Positions 12,648 through 24,101 of a DNA stretch of 64,000 nt are shown piece by piece. How positions within the stretch are numbered: position 1 is the stretch's first letter; each line of letters begins with the position of its first letter. A program made the translations under genes and the position numbers. The notes beneath the pieces were generated by a model. That model was not told the origin of the DNA and did not search any database. It worked only from the letters and a program-made list of their open reading frames with translations. This DNA comes from Gnetum montanum (lineage: Eukaryota; Streptophyta; Gnetopsida; Gnetales; Gnetaceae). Where the stretch lies: assembly GCA_015680685.1 (NCBI GenBank), contig MNCI01001928.1:97072-161071 (forward strand). The letters are read 5' to 3'.

Positions 12648-13299
12648 ATTTCCCTACATCATTGGAGAGGTTCCTAAGGATACTATAGTGTTCAAAGGTT
12701 ACATGACATCCCATGACAATCATTCCTTCTATGTCAATCACTATTACCAATGGTGACATCCAATGATATCATTGTATCATTTTGTTTTAATCATCTTTTG
12801 TTAATATTTACCTTCATTTTGAGTTGCATTCTATGTCTAAAAGATGCCTTAGGCATAGTGCATAGGATAACAATTCATACCTCTTCAAGATTCCAAGTCC
12901 TATTGAAGAATTTTCAAATTTTCCAAGAATTATAAGAAGCTAGTTAAACATTGTGGTAACTCATCAATCATTAGAGTCCACAATGGGCTATTGAGGTTAT
13001 TGCATCATGAAGGTAGGATCAAAAATTAGATCATATCTCCCTTATGCTCTTTGTATTTTATACTTATTCACTTCAATCTGATTTAATTATTAATTTCCAT
13101 TTTAAGTTTATGTTAGAAGAAAAATGAGAGTTTGTAATTTGACTTATGTGTAATAGACATAACTGTAAAATTAATTTGGGGTTAAGTTCTAATTATTTCT
13201 TTGGTCTTGATGACTTTTTGAACATTAACCATTCCTCCATAGATAAAACTCATTGTTTGGTCATAGATAAGATGATATTTCTACAATGAGAGCAATCTA

Positions 13300-13399
13300 G
13301 CACAAAATTTTGGCAAGCTTTTTCGTATTTTCCTTAAGAATTAGTGTAGAGAAAAATACCAAAATTACTTGTTCAAGTAGAAATATATAATCTTAATAC
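13300..13399 (+). pseudogene. Athila-like integrase, left half of an interrupted relic
   Basis: The last 100 bp before the copia insertion align by eye with copy A near 26690-26750. LVYRKLRKLPIQTKLRTL in copy A corresponds to a decayed LV*RKIPKLLVQVEIYNL here. The reading continues on the other side of the insertion at 18995. Sequence further left no longer matches copy A, so a deletion or rearrangement lies upstream. Confidence 0.55.
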
Positions 13400-14488
13400 T
13401 GTTGACCTTTAGGTATGTTAAAATTTTAAGGAAATGGAGAATATAGAATGTTTGTTGTGGATGATGATTTTGCAAGACATGAACAAGAACTCCACATGAG
13501 AACTGAGAACTCAAGGTGACAAGATCTACAATGAGATGACAACATGAAGACTACATGGACAAGATGAGAGCATGGATGAAAATGAAGGCTACAAATCAAA
13601 TGAAGATGCTCCAAGGATTGAAAAGAAGAAAAATTGGTGAAAGAAGGCCTCAAAAGATAAAGCTCAAAAGTTAAGGAGATGTCTCCTAAAAATAGCAGAT
13701 GTCTTTGTCCCAGAGTAGACATCTCCCTAGAGACATCCCACAAAAAATGTCCCATTTTCTAGTGATACATCTTTTCTAAATTGAGGTCAATCTCAAGTAG
13801 GCATCCCAACTTCGAAGAAGATGTCCACACTAGTTGTTTGGTAGCCATTTCATAACTTCCAAGGAGTTTTCAAAAAATCTAAGGCTATAAGAAGGTACCA
13901 GAATCTTGGAAATTATGCAAGTGCTATTCACACAAGATCAATCATTGTATAATCTATGCTATTGTATTGTTGTTCTTCATTGTAACATCATTTTCTTGCT
14001 TGTATGCTATACTACGCTTCAAAGTGTAAGGACCAGTAAATTTAGTTACATTCTTTTCTTATGTATTTTTCCTTTTCCTGTAGCCATGTGGGATTGATAT
14101 GCTTCTTGTAAGAAGGCATCCACATTAAGCTTGTTGGGACCTTGGGGAGTTGAGTGGTTTTGCAGCATCAAAAAACTCTAGAGTGGAGCTCAATTTTTGT
14201 AAAGGTTATGGGATCCTTAAAACTACATTCTGAGCTTATTGCAACTTTGTGGGATTGAGTGGTTTTGAGCAACAAAACACTCCAATGCAAAGCTTAGAGC
14301 TTGTATAGGGTGTGGTGCCCTTCAAACCACATTTATTGAGAAACAAAGTCTGGAGGTGTGCATAGATTCTACCCTCCAAGTTTGGATGTTCCCAAGTTGG
14401 GATACCATGTAAAATTTGGTGTTTTGTATGGTAGGTGCAATTTCAATTAAGAACTTATTCAACCCCTCTTCTAAGTTCTTGATCCACA
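13400..14488 (+). repeat. 5' LTR of the gag-only copia element
   Basis: It begins TGTTGACC and ends GATCCACA, and it pairs with 17906-18994. U3 holds a cluster of AGACATCTCC/GGAGATGTCT words (about 13675-13775). These include TGTCTC at 13680-13685 and GAGACA at 13730-13735. A TATA-like GGCTATAAGAAG lies near 13885. Confidence 0.92.
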
Positions 14489-14490
14489 AG

Positions 14491-14502
14491 TGGTATCAGA
14501 GC
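14491..14502 (+). other. Primer-binding site, initiator tRNA-Met type
   Basis: TGGTATCAGAGC stands two bases after the 5' LTR. It is the standard copia primer site, complementary to the 3' end of initiator tRNA-Met. Confidence 0.95.
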
Positions 14503-14529
14503 TTGGTACTCTTACATTCAGCTTCAACT

Positions 14530-15754
14530 TTCAAGAGTGAACTATAGAGCGGACATCCTGCACAAAGGCACCACTATTTGACAAGTTCAATTTTGCTTAT
14601 TGGAAGGCAAGGATGCAAGGTTTTTTCAACTCAATAGAATTTGAGGTATCGGATTCCATCCTTGAAGGTTACAGTCCACCTATTGATAATGCATTAAAGG
14701 CCCTCAAGCCACGAAGCAAGTGGATGTCAAAAAAAAAGAGATAAGTTCATGTATGATTCTAAAGTTTTAAATTGTTTATATTGTCAATTAAATAAGTTTG
14801 AATTTAATTGTAGAACTATTAAAGAAATTTGAAAAACCTTAAAAGCTATCTATGAGGGCACATCCATAGTCATAATCAAAACTTTTGATTTTGCAAAGTG
14901 AATACAAAAACTTAAAATGATGGAAGGTGAAAAGATAGAATATTATTTTTTTTAGGGCAAATGATCTAGTTGTAGCAATTAGGGGTACATTCAAGGACTT
15001 ACCTAAAAGTGATGTAATCATTAAAATGATTAGGACACTACAACCTGAATTTAGACCTAAGGTTATAGCTATGGAAGAAATTAGAGATTTTTTTATCTTA
15101 AAATTTGAAGAGCTTCAAAGTGCTATTATTACTTATGAAATGAATCTCATAAGAAAAGGAGCTATAAAAGAAAATCCCATCACCTTGAAATCAACATCTA
15201 AAGAGAAGGAACCAACTAAACAAGAATTAAATAAGGAAGAAGAAATAGCTCTTCTATCAAGAAGAGTTCAAAGGCTTCTAGTAACAAAAGGAAGAAGTCT
15301 TAATCAACCAAAACCCAACAAATCCAACTCCAAAGGTAAGGATAGAGGTAAGAATTTTTCAAATGCAAATTTTGGTGCTTTTTTAATAGAATGTTGGGTA
15401 TGTGATGGAAGAGGCCATGTGACCTCCAAATGTCCTAGCAATGGTAGGTTACAATAAAAGGATAAGACTAACTTGGACATGAAAAATGTGAACTTCTTCA
15501 TAAGCTGGGATGATGGAGAGCAAAGTGATGAAGAGGTTGATTATACCACAAAAGATTCTTAGCTTATATGTATGGCCCTTACAAATGAAAATTCATCACA
15601 AATTTTTGATGAACTAAGAGGTAAGTATGATGAAAACTATAGTAAATTACGTGAATTTATTCTTATCCTACATTATTTACTCAAAAAGGTAAAGAAAAAT
15701 ATGAATAGAAAATATTCTGAAATTCATACCTTATCATCCAAGTTCAAAGGATAA
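14530..15754 (+). pseudogene. Copia-type Gag, broken
   Basis: The frame opens with APLFDKFNFAYWKARMQ, the conserved N-terminus of plant copia Gag. It passes through a decayed UBN2-like part to an open stretch at 15026-15457. That stretch contains TLQPEFRPKV, a Lys-rich linker and an intact zinc knuckle CWVC-X4-H-X4-C (DGRGHVTSKC). The same frame continues past stops near 15455 and 15560 into an acidic segment and MALTNENSSQIFDEL, ending near 15754. Gag would form the particle and bind RNA. No protease follows, whereas a full copia element would go straight into it. Confidence 0.8.
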
Positions 15755-15906
15755 ATCTTGGACATAAAGGTTGAGATTCAACTACCAATCCCATTAGATA
15801 AAGAAAAATGTAGAGATACTCAAGAAGTAAAAATAATGAAAATCATCCTAGAAGAAAAAGCTTGGAAGAAACCCCACAAAAGGATACTAGCACTAGTTGA
15901 AGCATA

Positions 15907-16272
15907 ATCAGGTTTGACAACTCTATTCATGAAGGAAACACTCTATATGTTTGTAAGAAATGTGGACATAAACAAGATTATTATTATCCTCATATTGGAC
16001 AAAATAACATTAATGCTCGCTCTTGTAAAAAGGAACCTAGTGAGTGTATCTTGTAGGATGCAACAACTTGGAAAGAGAATGGGTTGAAAGTTGGAAAAAT
16101 ATTTAGAAGAATGGATGATATAATCAATGACCATAGATTCTCCTATCTTGAAGAACATGAACAAGAAGGATTTCCATACAATATTGAAGACATCAACAAA
16201 GAAAGTAATGAAATAAAATCAAAGGGTAAGGAGGTACTCCATTATAGAGTACCTCATCTCAAACTTCATTAG
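15907..16272 (+). pseudogene. Second Cys-rich ORF after copia Gag, function unknown
   Basis: In a different frame from Gag, codons from 15907 to a stop near 16054 and on to 16272 read as protein-like. They include YVCKKCGHKQDYYYPH with further Cys (ARSCKK, SECIL), then an acidic/basic tail with EEHEQEGFPYNIEDINKESN. It looks like a small zinc-binding module joined to an acidic region. I do not know a family for it. It could be the decayed end of Gag or an extra ORF peculiar to this element. Confidence 0.4.
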
Positions 16273-17891
16273 TCTTCCTCACATAAATAAGCAAGTAAGG
16301 TAAGCCATGGTAAGTTTCTATTTCCTTAATTGCTAGTTAAAATATGGGTCAATTTTTTAATATTTTATGAATTCTTTAATCATCAAAGAAAACATATATC
16401 TTAATTCATAAAAAAAAGAGATCAAAGTGGTATGGCTATCTCTCATGTCATCTTATGAACTATTTAGTTCTTAACATGTCCTTAAAAGTTTTTTTCTTGA
16501 AGAATATCTGAATTTAAGAATATCATAAGATGCTACTGAAAAGAGAATTTGGACCAAGCATTGCAAGAAAATGACAAAGAGAGGCATAATTGGATGATCA
16601 AGCAAAACAAATTTGTTATGATTTGTGCCTAAATTTTTTTCTCTAATATTTTTGTCTTTCTATAAACTTTGATGGATTACTTAATATTCTTGAATAAGCC
16701 AGATTGTGAAACATTAGCTACATGCCCTGAAAGTGTTAAAGAATAGATAAGCACATATGTAGGGGGAGCTTGTACCTCATGAATTATTATGAAGCATCAA
16801 TACATGAGAAGTTTATGAAGATCTTCACCAAGACATAATTCTTAGGCAAGCAAAATAAGGTATATGCATCTAATACAAATTGAAGGTAAAAGAGCAAAAT
16901 GTTTTTGATTCAACCCTAAAAATTTTTGTTATCTAAGAGTGATCATCAATTATGCAAGTATCTAGAATTCATTTGAATATATCTCTAAGCTAGTACTACA
17001 TCATTGACATATTTTTAATATATATTCTTTTGAGTACTTAGGTTCAATGTTGTTAATATGAACTAAAAAATTCCTATTGAAGCAAGATGAAGTACTCATT
17101 CTTCTATTCTAAAATTATGAAAACCTCTTAGGGAGTTTTGAAAATGAATGGATAATCTATCTTAAGCTTCCCTAAGATACATTTAATCAATGTAAACATC
17201 TTAGAAACTGCATTATCTCTTGATCTTGTTCTAAAAGTTGATCTATCTTTTATAAGTTGAGTACATATGTACTTGTTTTTTTCCTTCATATGAAAGTATT
17301 GTGATTATGAAGGTGTATTGAGAAATTTCTTATGAGGCTTTACTTGAAGTAACAATGAGTAATCCTTAACTATATTTTGGTTTTATTGCTAGTTGTAAGG
17401 TCCCACTCCCTTTTTGATGATGTCTAAAAAGGGGGAGAATTTCATGATCTTATCTTAGATATCATATGTGATTATGATATAAATGTGATGACTTGTAATA
17501 TTATTGTGATCTATGTGTCATGAGTAACACTGGCATTGAAAGATAATTACGATCTTATGGATATATTTGAACAAGTGTCATGAGCAATATTGCTATTAAA
17601 CAATATAACCTTATGAACATACTTGATGGATATATTTGAATAGCTCTAACCTCATGATGGTATTAATGATTATCTTTATAAGTTTGGAGTTCTAACATTA
17701 TGATGGTATTAATGTTCTTATTTAGAGGACCTTGGTCATAAATGTCCTGATTCAAAAATTCACTAGTGTCTTAATGACTAATGAATTGTGTGATGTATTA
17801 AGGATGCACTTTTGTTGAAATATTTTCATCATCTTTAGTTCAATCAATTTCTAGAACTGCTAACCCATTTTCTTAAGTTTAAGACATCACC
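16273..17891 (+). other. Noncoding interior of the gag-only copia element
   Basis: About 1.6 kb without a recognisable pol domain. The text includes AGGGGGAGCTTGTACC near 16760 and AAAAAGGGGGAGAATTTC near 17427. Both are purine tracts resembling the true PPT, like relics of tracts inside the element. Confidence 0.6.
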
Positions 17892-17905
17892 AAAAAGGGG
17901 GAGAT
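17892..17905 (+). other. Polypurine tract
   Basis: AAAAAGGGGGAGAT sits directly before TGTTGACC of the 3' LTR, in the position and composition of a plus-strand primer. Confidence 0.9.
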
Positions 17906-18994
17906 TGTTGACCTTTTGGTATGTCAAAACCTTAAGATGAAGAATATAGAATGTTTGTTGTGGATGATGATTTTGCATAACATGAACAACTCCACATGAG
18001 AACTAAGAACTCAAGGAGACAAGATCTACAACCAGATGACAAAGTGAAGACTACATGAGTAAGATGAGAGCATGGATTAGCATGAACGAAAATGAAGCTA
18101 CAAATCAAATGAAGATGCTCCAAGGATTGAAAAGAAGGAAAATTGATGGGAGAAAGCCTTAGAAGATAAAGCTTAAAAGTTAAGGAAACATCTCCTAAAC
18201 ATAGCATATGTCTTTGTTCTAGAGTAGACATCTCCCTAGAGACATCCCATAGAAAACCTTCCATTTTTCAATGAGATGTCTCTCTTGAATTAAGACCAAT
18301 CTTAGGTAGATGTCCCAACTTCGAATAATATGTCTACACTAGCCATTTTGTGGCTATTGCACAAATTTTTAGTTTTTAGAAACTTCAAGGCTATAAAAAT
18401 ATCAAAATCTTGGAAACTATGTAAGTATTGTTCATGAAAGACCAATAATTGTCTTATCTATGCTATTATATTTATGTTCTTCATTGTAACATCATTTGCT
18501 TGGTTGTATGTTGTATTGTGCTTCAAAGTGCAAGGACCTATAAATTTAGTTACATTATTTCCTTGTATCTTTCTCTTTTTCTTGTAGCCCTATGGGGTTA
18601 ATGTGCTTCTTGTGAGAAGGCATCCACATTGAGATTTTTGGGACCTTGTAGGGTTGAATGATTTTGCAATGTCAAAACACTCCAGAGCAGAGATCAATTT
18701 TGTAAAGGTTGTGAGATCCTTGAAACCACATTCTTAGCTTGTTGGGACTTTGCAGGGTTGAGTGGTTTCACAATGAAAAAACACTGTGGTGAGGAGCTTA
18801 GTTCTTGTACAGGATGTGATGTCCTTCAAACTACATTTTATTGAGAAACAAAATCCAAAGGTGTGCAGGTATTCTACCCTCTGAGTGTGGGCATACCCAA
18901 GTTGGGGAACCATGTAAAATTTGATGTTTTTATATGGTAGATGCAATTTCAATTGGGAACTCATTCAACCCGCCTTTTAGGTTCTTGATCCACA
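17906..18994 (+). repeat. 3' LTR of the gag-only copia element
   Basis: It pairs with 13400-14488 at equal length, with many substitutions. It keeps GAGACA (18239-18244) and TGTCTC (18277-18282) and a TATA-like GGCTATAAAAATATC near 18381-18395. Confidence 0.92.
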
Positions 18995-19420
18995 AATGCT
19001 CCATATGACTTGAACTTAGACCTTACCTTAGAACAACATAAACATTTAATAAACTTAAATGTGCTAAGTGAGAATAGGATGATTGTCTTGATGCATAATG
19101 AAGTACATAAAGCCTATAATAAATAGAGGCAAGACCTTATTATTAAACACCTAGGCCTTCAACCAAGTGATAAGGTCCTCTATTAAAACCAAAATCATAT
19201 ACCTCAATGTATGAAGTTCCATACACCTTGTACAGGATCCTACTTAGTTCATGTGATTTATAGCTCTCACATTCTACAAATTCACCACCTTTGTAATCTA
19301 CATAAGCTTATCCTAGTGAACATATAACAAATTAAGCCATTCTATGAATTCCATGGAACCAATGCCTTATATATCTTGACCAATATCATTATTAAATTTA
19401 TTTTTTTCTTCTCCTTCTTA
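18995..19420 (+). pseudogene. Athila-like integrase C-terminus, right half of the interrupted relic
   Basis: It starts at the end of the copia LTR and reads APYDLNLDLTLEQHKHL, MHNEVHKAYNK, QPSDKVLY and PQCMKFHTPC. Copy A at 26755-27100 has the matching DLHLNLDLAQK, SNELHKAHNKQ, QPGDKVFHW and PQCTKFQKFW. The frame has stops. The relic ends in a CATGGAAGGGATTACTTG stretch that corresponds to the CATGGGGGAGATGG motif after copy A's integrase. Confidence 0.8.
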
Positions 19421-19852
19421 AAACTCAATCATGGAAGGGATTACTTGATTTGAGCTTAGTGATTTTTTCTATTTTATTTTACAATTTTTTTAAATATTCT
19501 AAATTCTCATATATTTTCTAATTTTTCCCTTTCTTTTGTAATTTTACAATTTCTTTAAGTAATGCTAAAAATATTTTTTTCATAAAATTATCAATTTTAT
19601 GCAAGAACTAACTTCATTATTCGAATTATGTTCTATGTTATCAAAGTCATTAAAGCAATAATCATGTGAAGTAATGAGAGCACACCATTCATCTCTTCAT
19701 CTCCATTATAAGAGGTTCTTATATTGGGAATAATGTAATCCTTTTCAAATTATAAATTAAAACTAATTCACAATCACATGACTTAATGAAGGAATTAAGG
19801 ATTAAGATGTTTGGATAAAGATGTTGCATCAAGGAAATGTTTTTATTCTTTG
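19421..19852 (+). other. T-rich 3' region of the Athila-like relic
   Basis: The sequence is rich in TTTTACAATTT-type words, as is the stretch after the polypurine-like motif in copy A (27235-27350) and copy B (37030-37200). It is cut by the LTR element at 19853. No coding content. Confidence 0.45.
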
Positions 19853-20190
19853 TGTAATAATACTGCTCTAGGAAGCACTGCTCAATGTCACCCAAGAGTC
19901 ACAAAGTAGGCAAATGTTTAAGAGAGAACTCAAGATGAACTATGCCTTAATGACCACAACACTTATAATCACACATAAGCATACATAACGTATTAGTATA
20001 AAGGTTAGTAGCATAGTGAGCACACCTTTAGTAAACATACAAGTGATACAATCAACGAAACATGCACACATGAATGACTAAGAAAGATCACTAGCATACA
20101 TATATAACATTGTTCTATGGTGATGGTTTTGATAGAATGAAATCCATAGCAAAATATCCTTTGGACCAATAATAAGGCATGCTCTCTACA
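19853..20190 (-). repeat. 3' LTR (338 bp) of the minus-strand element
   Basis: The boundaries are set by TGTAATAATACTG on the left and GCTCTCTACA on the right, next to the polypurine tract. It matches 22465-22740 and resumes matching at about 22880-22910. Confidence 0.75.
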
Positions 20191-20203
20191 TTCTCCCTCA
20201 CTT

Positions 20204-22452
20204 AAAAGAAGTGATGTTCTTAGAGCTTAAGTCTTTATTCATGCACTTTTCCCAAATGTGAAGAGCCAACTAGATTTCATGGATATTAAACAACTTAAAA
20301 CCCATGGACAAGAAGGATCAATGCCTAGGGTAATCCACCGTAAAGCATGAATGTTAAACTAAACATCAATTTAAGGTTTGAAGGTGCTCATGTAACCTAG
20401 GTCAAGGAAGAAAACATTTTCTCTTTTCATGTAAATGGTACCAACCTTCTTATCTAGAGAAAAACTTACTTAAAACATGAATAATCCCTCCATGCATTGT
20501 AATAATACAAGTGTGTAGCCATGTATTAGTACTCATTCTTCCATCCCCAAGCATGTGCTTCCTACTTGAAGTCATAATCTTCAAAATTTTTTCTTTTCAC
20601 TCAAAATCATAGTCAAATATAGGTACTTACTACTTGAAGTCACAATCAATAACATGTACTTCCTTCTTAAAGACACAAGCAAGAACATGTGCTTTCTATT
20701 TGAATTCACTATACCATGTATTAATCTCCAAACAATCACACATTTTTTCTATAACATGAATCAATCCATAAAGGAAGTGATAGCACTAGGTTGACCATGT
20801 TTTATTCCTCTTGGCACTCACTACCTTATTTAAATACCAAATCCTCCACCTTACACCAAGGTGGTCATGTTCTTATGTATCTACTGCATGAAATCCAAAA
20901 CTCATTCTCAGTTACATTCAACCTATGATTCTCATTTGATCCATTACCATCATCTCTAAATTGAGAATTTTGATGACATTTTGGATCATAATGCTCTCCA
21001 CTAGAGACAAATCATTTTAAATCTTTATGCCTTGAAGGATATTGAAAGAATCCTCAAAAATGCAATCATTTGTTCCAAGACACACTCTACTCTTGAGAAG
21101 CTTGTCATTTCCCATATTCCAAGGAAGAGGATTATTTACCTAGGGTAGGCATAGCATATAAGCCATTGAAACTACCAAAATGATTTTTTGCATCCCCTCT
21201 CCAAGACTTGTTGCTCTCTTTCTTGCTCTAGACTAGTTGTACTATCCTATTATTCTCTTTCTTTTCTACCTTGTAATTTGTTATATTACCAACAAGTTGG
21301 ATTAATTCTTTGTATCTTTTGATTTTTTGGGTTTTAAATTCACACTAAACCTAGAATTTGAAATAATTTTGAAATATTTTATATTTACTATCCTCATCCA
21401 TATTCAATATTTTTATGATAATATTTTGATGCTCTTAGATATATTCCTCTAACTCTCCCATGTATCATATCTCTTTTAACTTTACCTAAGCTAAAAGGAC
21501 TTAGATTCAAATTCTCAATCAAAGCTTCTTTTAATTGTTCCTAGATTCTCATGGGTTTTTCATTACTTGCTTTCTCTTCTTAAAGAATGTCAAGCCACCA
21601 TATTTTTTTATTCCACTTAAGAATTGGGTAGCGATGAAAGCATATTTTTCTTTGGCAAACTCCATACATTTCCAAGAACTCCTTTGTCTTAAAAAGAAAA
21701 GCATTAATAATTGTATCATCTTAATCTCCTTCATAAACCTTTGACTTCTTTACTTAAAACCTAGAAATTAACCAACTCGGTCCCAATGCTAGTACTCTTT
21801 CTTGCATAACTAATTGAACTTTCACATTCTTAATCTCATTTACCAATTGATTTTTCAAGGTCTTAATTACATTTTATTGGCTTTTAATTAAGTCTTATTA
21901 AGTTTTTACCAATGATATTAGTTCTTATTCTTCATCCTAGAGCTCTTGGATAGAAAGCTAAACATCATTAATAACATCATCAAGGTGCTTCATCAAATTT
22001 CTTAGCATAAATTTTTGGTTGAGTGTAACTTTATATTTTGTGCTAGAGCCTAAATCTAATAGGAAAGAAACTTACATGAGATCAACCAATTCTTGGATCA
22101 TTCAAGCCTTCTTTATTGCAAATAGAACACACATGATTATACTATCTACTTATAACAATTGATCCCATAGTTTTACATATTTTTAAGGAATTCATTAATA
22201 TCCCTCTTACTAGCCATTTTCTCATCCTTATTCTTGTGTACTTACTCATATATGTTCACATCATCATACATCTTCTCATGTACATGACTGCCCTAATTGT
22301 CATCTTCAACTAATTCATTATGAGAATTGAAATCAAAAGAAGCATTACTAAGATTTTAGCTTCCTTTGCTCTTCCATTTGTATAACGTATTATCACATTA
22401 ATCATGATTATGAACCATGAACCACCAATAGCCTTAAATAACAAACCACATC
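20204..22452 (-). other. Interior of the minus-strand LTR element
   Basis: No Gag, protease or polymerase motif was found on either strand. Short overlapping ORFs at 21535-21744 show no family signature. This is the profile of a large-derivative or otherwise non-autonomous LTR element. Confidence 0.6.
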
Positions 22453-22464
22453 GTTGATACCAAG

Positions 22465-22910
22465 TGTAACGACACTACTCTAGGGAAGCACTACTCGACA
22501 CCACCTAAGAGTTCCAAAGTAGGAAAATGTTTCAGAGCAGAGTAAAGATGGACTATGCCTCAATGATCATAGCACTTGTAAGCACATATAAGTATGCATA
22601 ACACATTACTCTAAAGGTTAGTAGTGTAGTGAGCACAACATTAGTAATCATACATGTGATATGATTAATAAAATATACATGCATGAATGAATAAGAAAGA
22701 ATGCTAACATATACACATGACATCATTCCCTTAAGAGAGCTAACACACATTCCTACTCTAATGCATCTAACCTTAATCCCTTATCCTAAGAGAAGGGTAG
22801 TGATTTAATCTAGACAAGAAAATCCTCCCCAAGAAGCCTACATATCCTAATAATAAGTTTCACAATGAATCATGACCATGTAATTCTATGATGATGGTAA
22901 TGGCAAGCAC
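22465..22910 (-). repeat. 5' LTR of the minus-strand element, with insertion and truncated
   Basis: It matches 19853-20190 up to about 22735. A block of about 140 bp then has no counterpart, and similarity resumes (TTCTATGATGATGG against TTCTATGGTGATGG) until the junction with copy A at about 22910. Confidence 0.65.
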
Positions 22911-24100
22911 CCCGATGGTTACCTTATCCCCAAGGTAACCCAAGGCAGTTTTACCAACCTTTAACGTATTATCCAAGTGGAACTCTACCACAACCTATTA
23001 AGTAACACCAGTAGTGGCAATACCCATAGTCATGGGGGATGCCACCACCATGACAACAATACCCTTACCAGCAACCAGATCCATATGGCTACTACATGCA
23101 GCAGCCAATCTCTCCACATGAATCTATTGGTCACATGAAACCACAACGTCACTACCAAGCTTGAGAGTATTATAGGACTCCTTCTCCTAGGAGAGATAAC
23201 CCCACATACATACCATCCTCCAAACCCATCTGCAACTCTCACACCGATAGCTCCATTGCCATCCACTCCAGCAATGCAAGGGGTACTCCCCACTCAACCA
23301 CAGCAATCCAATGTCACAAGGGCTATGAACCCTCAACCCGCAATTGGTTCTGACAACCTTATGCAAAAAAGATCTTTCTTCAGAACCAACAATCCAACCA
23401 AGCCCTCACCATCACAAGCGGTTGAACATCCGAACACCTGCCTATCAAGTAAGGCTTTGGGGCCTCCTTCAACCCAAAAATTGAGCTTAACACACACGGT
23501 TATGTTAACACATGTTGTTACAAACTGGATTAAGGTGGGTCACCTTCCCAGGAAATTCTCTGATCCTAGAAGTCCTCTAATCTATCTCCAAGTCACTAGG
23601 AATGAACAATGTAAGGCTCTTCTGGACTCAGGTTTCAGAGTCAACCTAATATCACAAGATATGTATAAACCCTAGAACCTGCCTCCATTGAGGAAGAGTA
23701 ACATTCAACTAGAGCTGGCTGATCAATCCATCACTGTCCCCTTGGGACTGGTGAAGGACATTGTTACCACTGTATTTGGGTGGTTGTATCCAGCTGATTT
23801 CCTAGTGATACAAGTAAACAACGGTAAGGGGGACTTCCCAATAATAATGGGAAGAGCATGGCTATGTACCATAGATGCATGCCTAGGAATCCATGATCTT
23901 TCCCTGGAAATATCCAAGAAAAATACTTTTGGAAAGATCAAGAAGAAGAAAGTTCCATGCATCGCATACAATGACACGGGGTGCCATTGCATGCAAAAAT
24001 CATGGGTTATGCAAAGTTTAGCATTGCCTGCATGCAATCGGTGTGCACAAGACATTAATATACAAAAGTGCCTGTATGCAGTAGCCACACGATAAGAAGA
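22911..24100 (+). pseudogene. Copy A gag C-terminus and protease
   Basis: Broken frames cover 22911-23255 (Pro/Gln/Tyr-rich part of Gag), 23256-23675 and 23688-24095. The protease active site reads ALLDSGFRVNLIS (copy B has ALLDSGSGVNLIS). It is followed by the flap and C-terminal part ELADQSITVPLGLV and DFPIIMGRAWL. A stop splits the protease right after QDMYKP. The frames correspond to copy B residues about 640-1060. Confidence 0.85.
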
Positions 24101-24101
24101 C

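Larger units (their letters stand above)
8548..13299. other. AT-rich stretch without recognisable genes
   Basis: No ORF here resembles a known family. The stretch holds a TA microsatellite, a repeated 16-mer near 12600 and a decayed coding-like segment at about 10330-11362, each listed separately. It probably consists of transposons too old to recognise. Confidence 0.6.
13400..18994 (+). mobile_element. Gag-only Ty1/copia-type LTR element
   Basis: The two LTRs are of equal length (13400-14488 and 17906-18994, 1089 bp each). They begin TGTTGACC and end GATCCACA. An initiator-Met primer site follows the 5' LTR and a polypurine tract precedes the 3' LTR. The flanks are AATAC (13395-13399) and AATGC (18995-18999), a 5-bp target duplication with one change. 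The 3.4-kb interior has a decayed copia Gag and no protease, integrase, RT or RNase H that I can find. It fits the class of plant LTR elements that keep only gag and must borrow enzymes. LTR divergence and stops indicate substantial age. Confidence 0.85.
19853..22910 (-). mobile_element. Minus-strand LTR element without recognisable genes
   Basis: Related direct repeats at 19853-20190 and 22465-22910 both start TGTAA on the plus strand and share the CTCTAGG-AAGCACTGCTC and AGTAGGCAAATGTTT blocks. On the minus strand the left copy begins TGTAGAGAG right after a purine tract (AAGTGAGGGAGAA, 20191-20203). The right copy is followed by CTTGGTATCAACG, a partial initiator-Met primer site. The element therefore runs right to left. 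Its 2.3-kb interior has no protein I recognise. Copy A of the Athila-like family cuts the right LTR at 22910. Confidence 0.75.

Noticed and set aside
13426-18264. Two related minus-strand ORFs (13426-13755 and 17932-18264) as a duplicated gene
   Set aside because: They lie at equivalent places in the two LTRs of one element and simply reflect the LTR pair.
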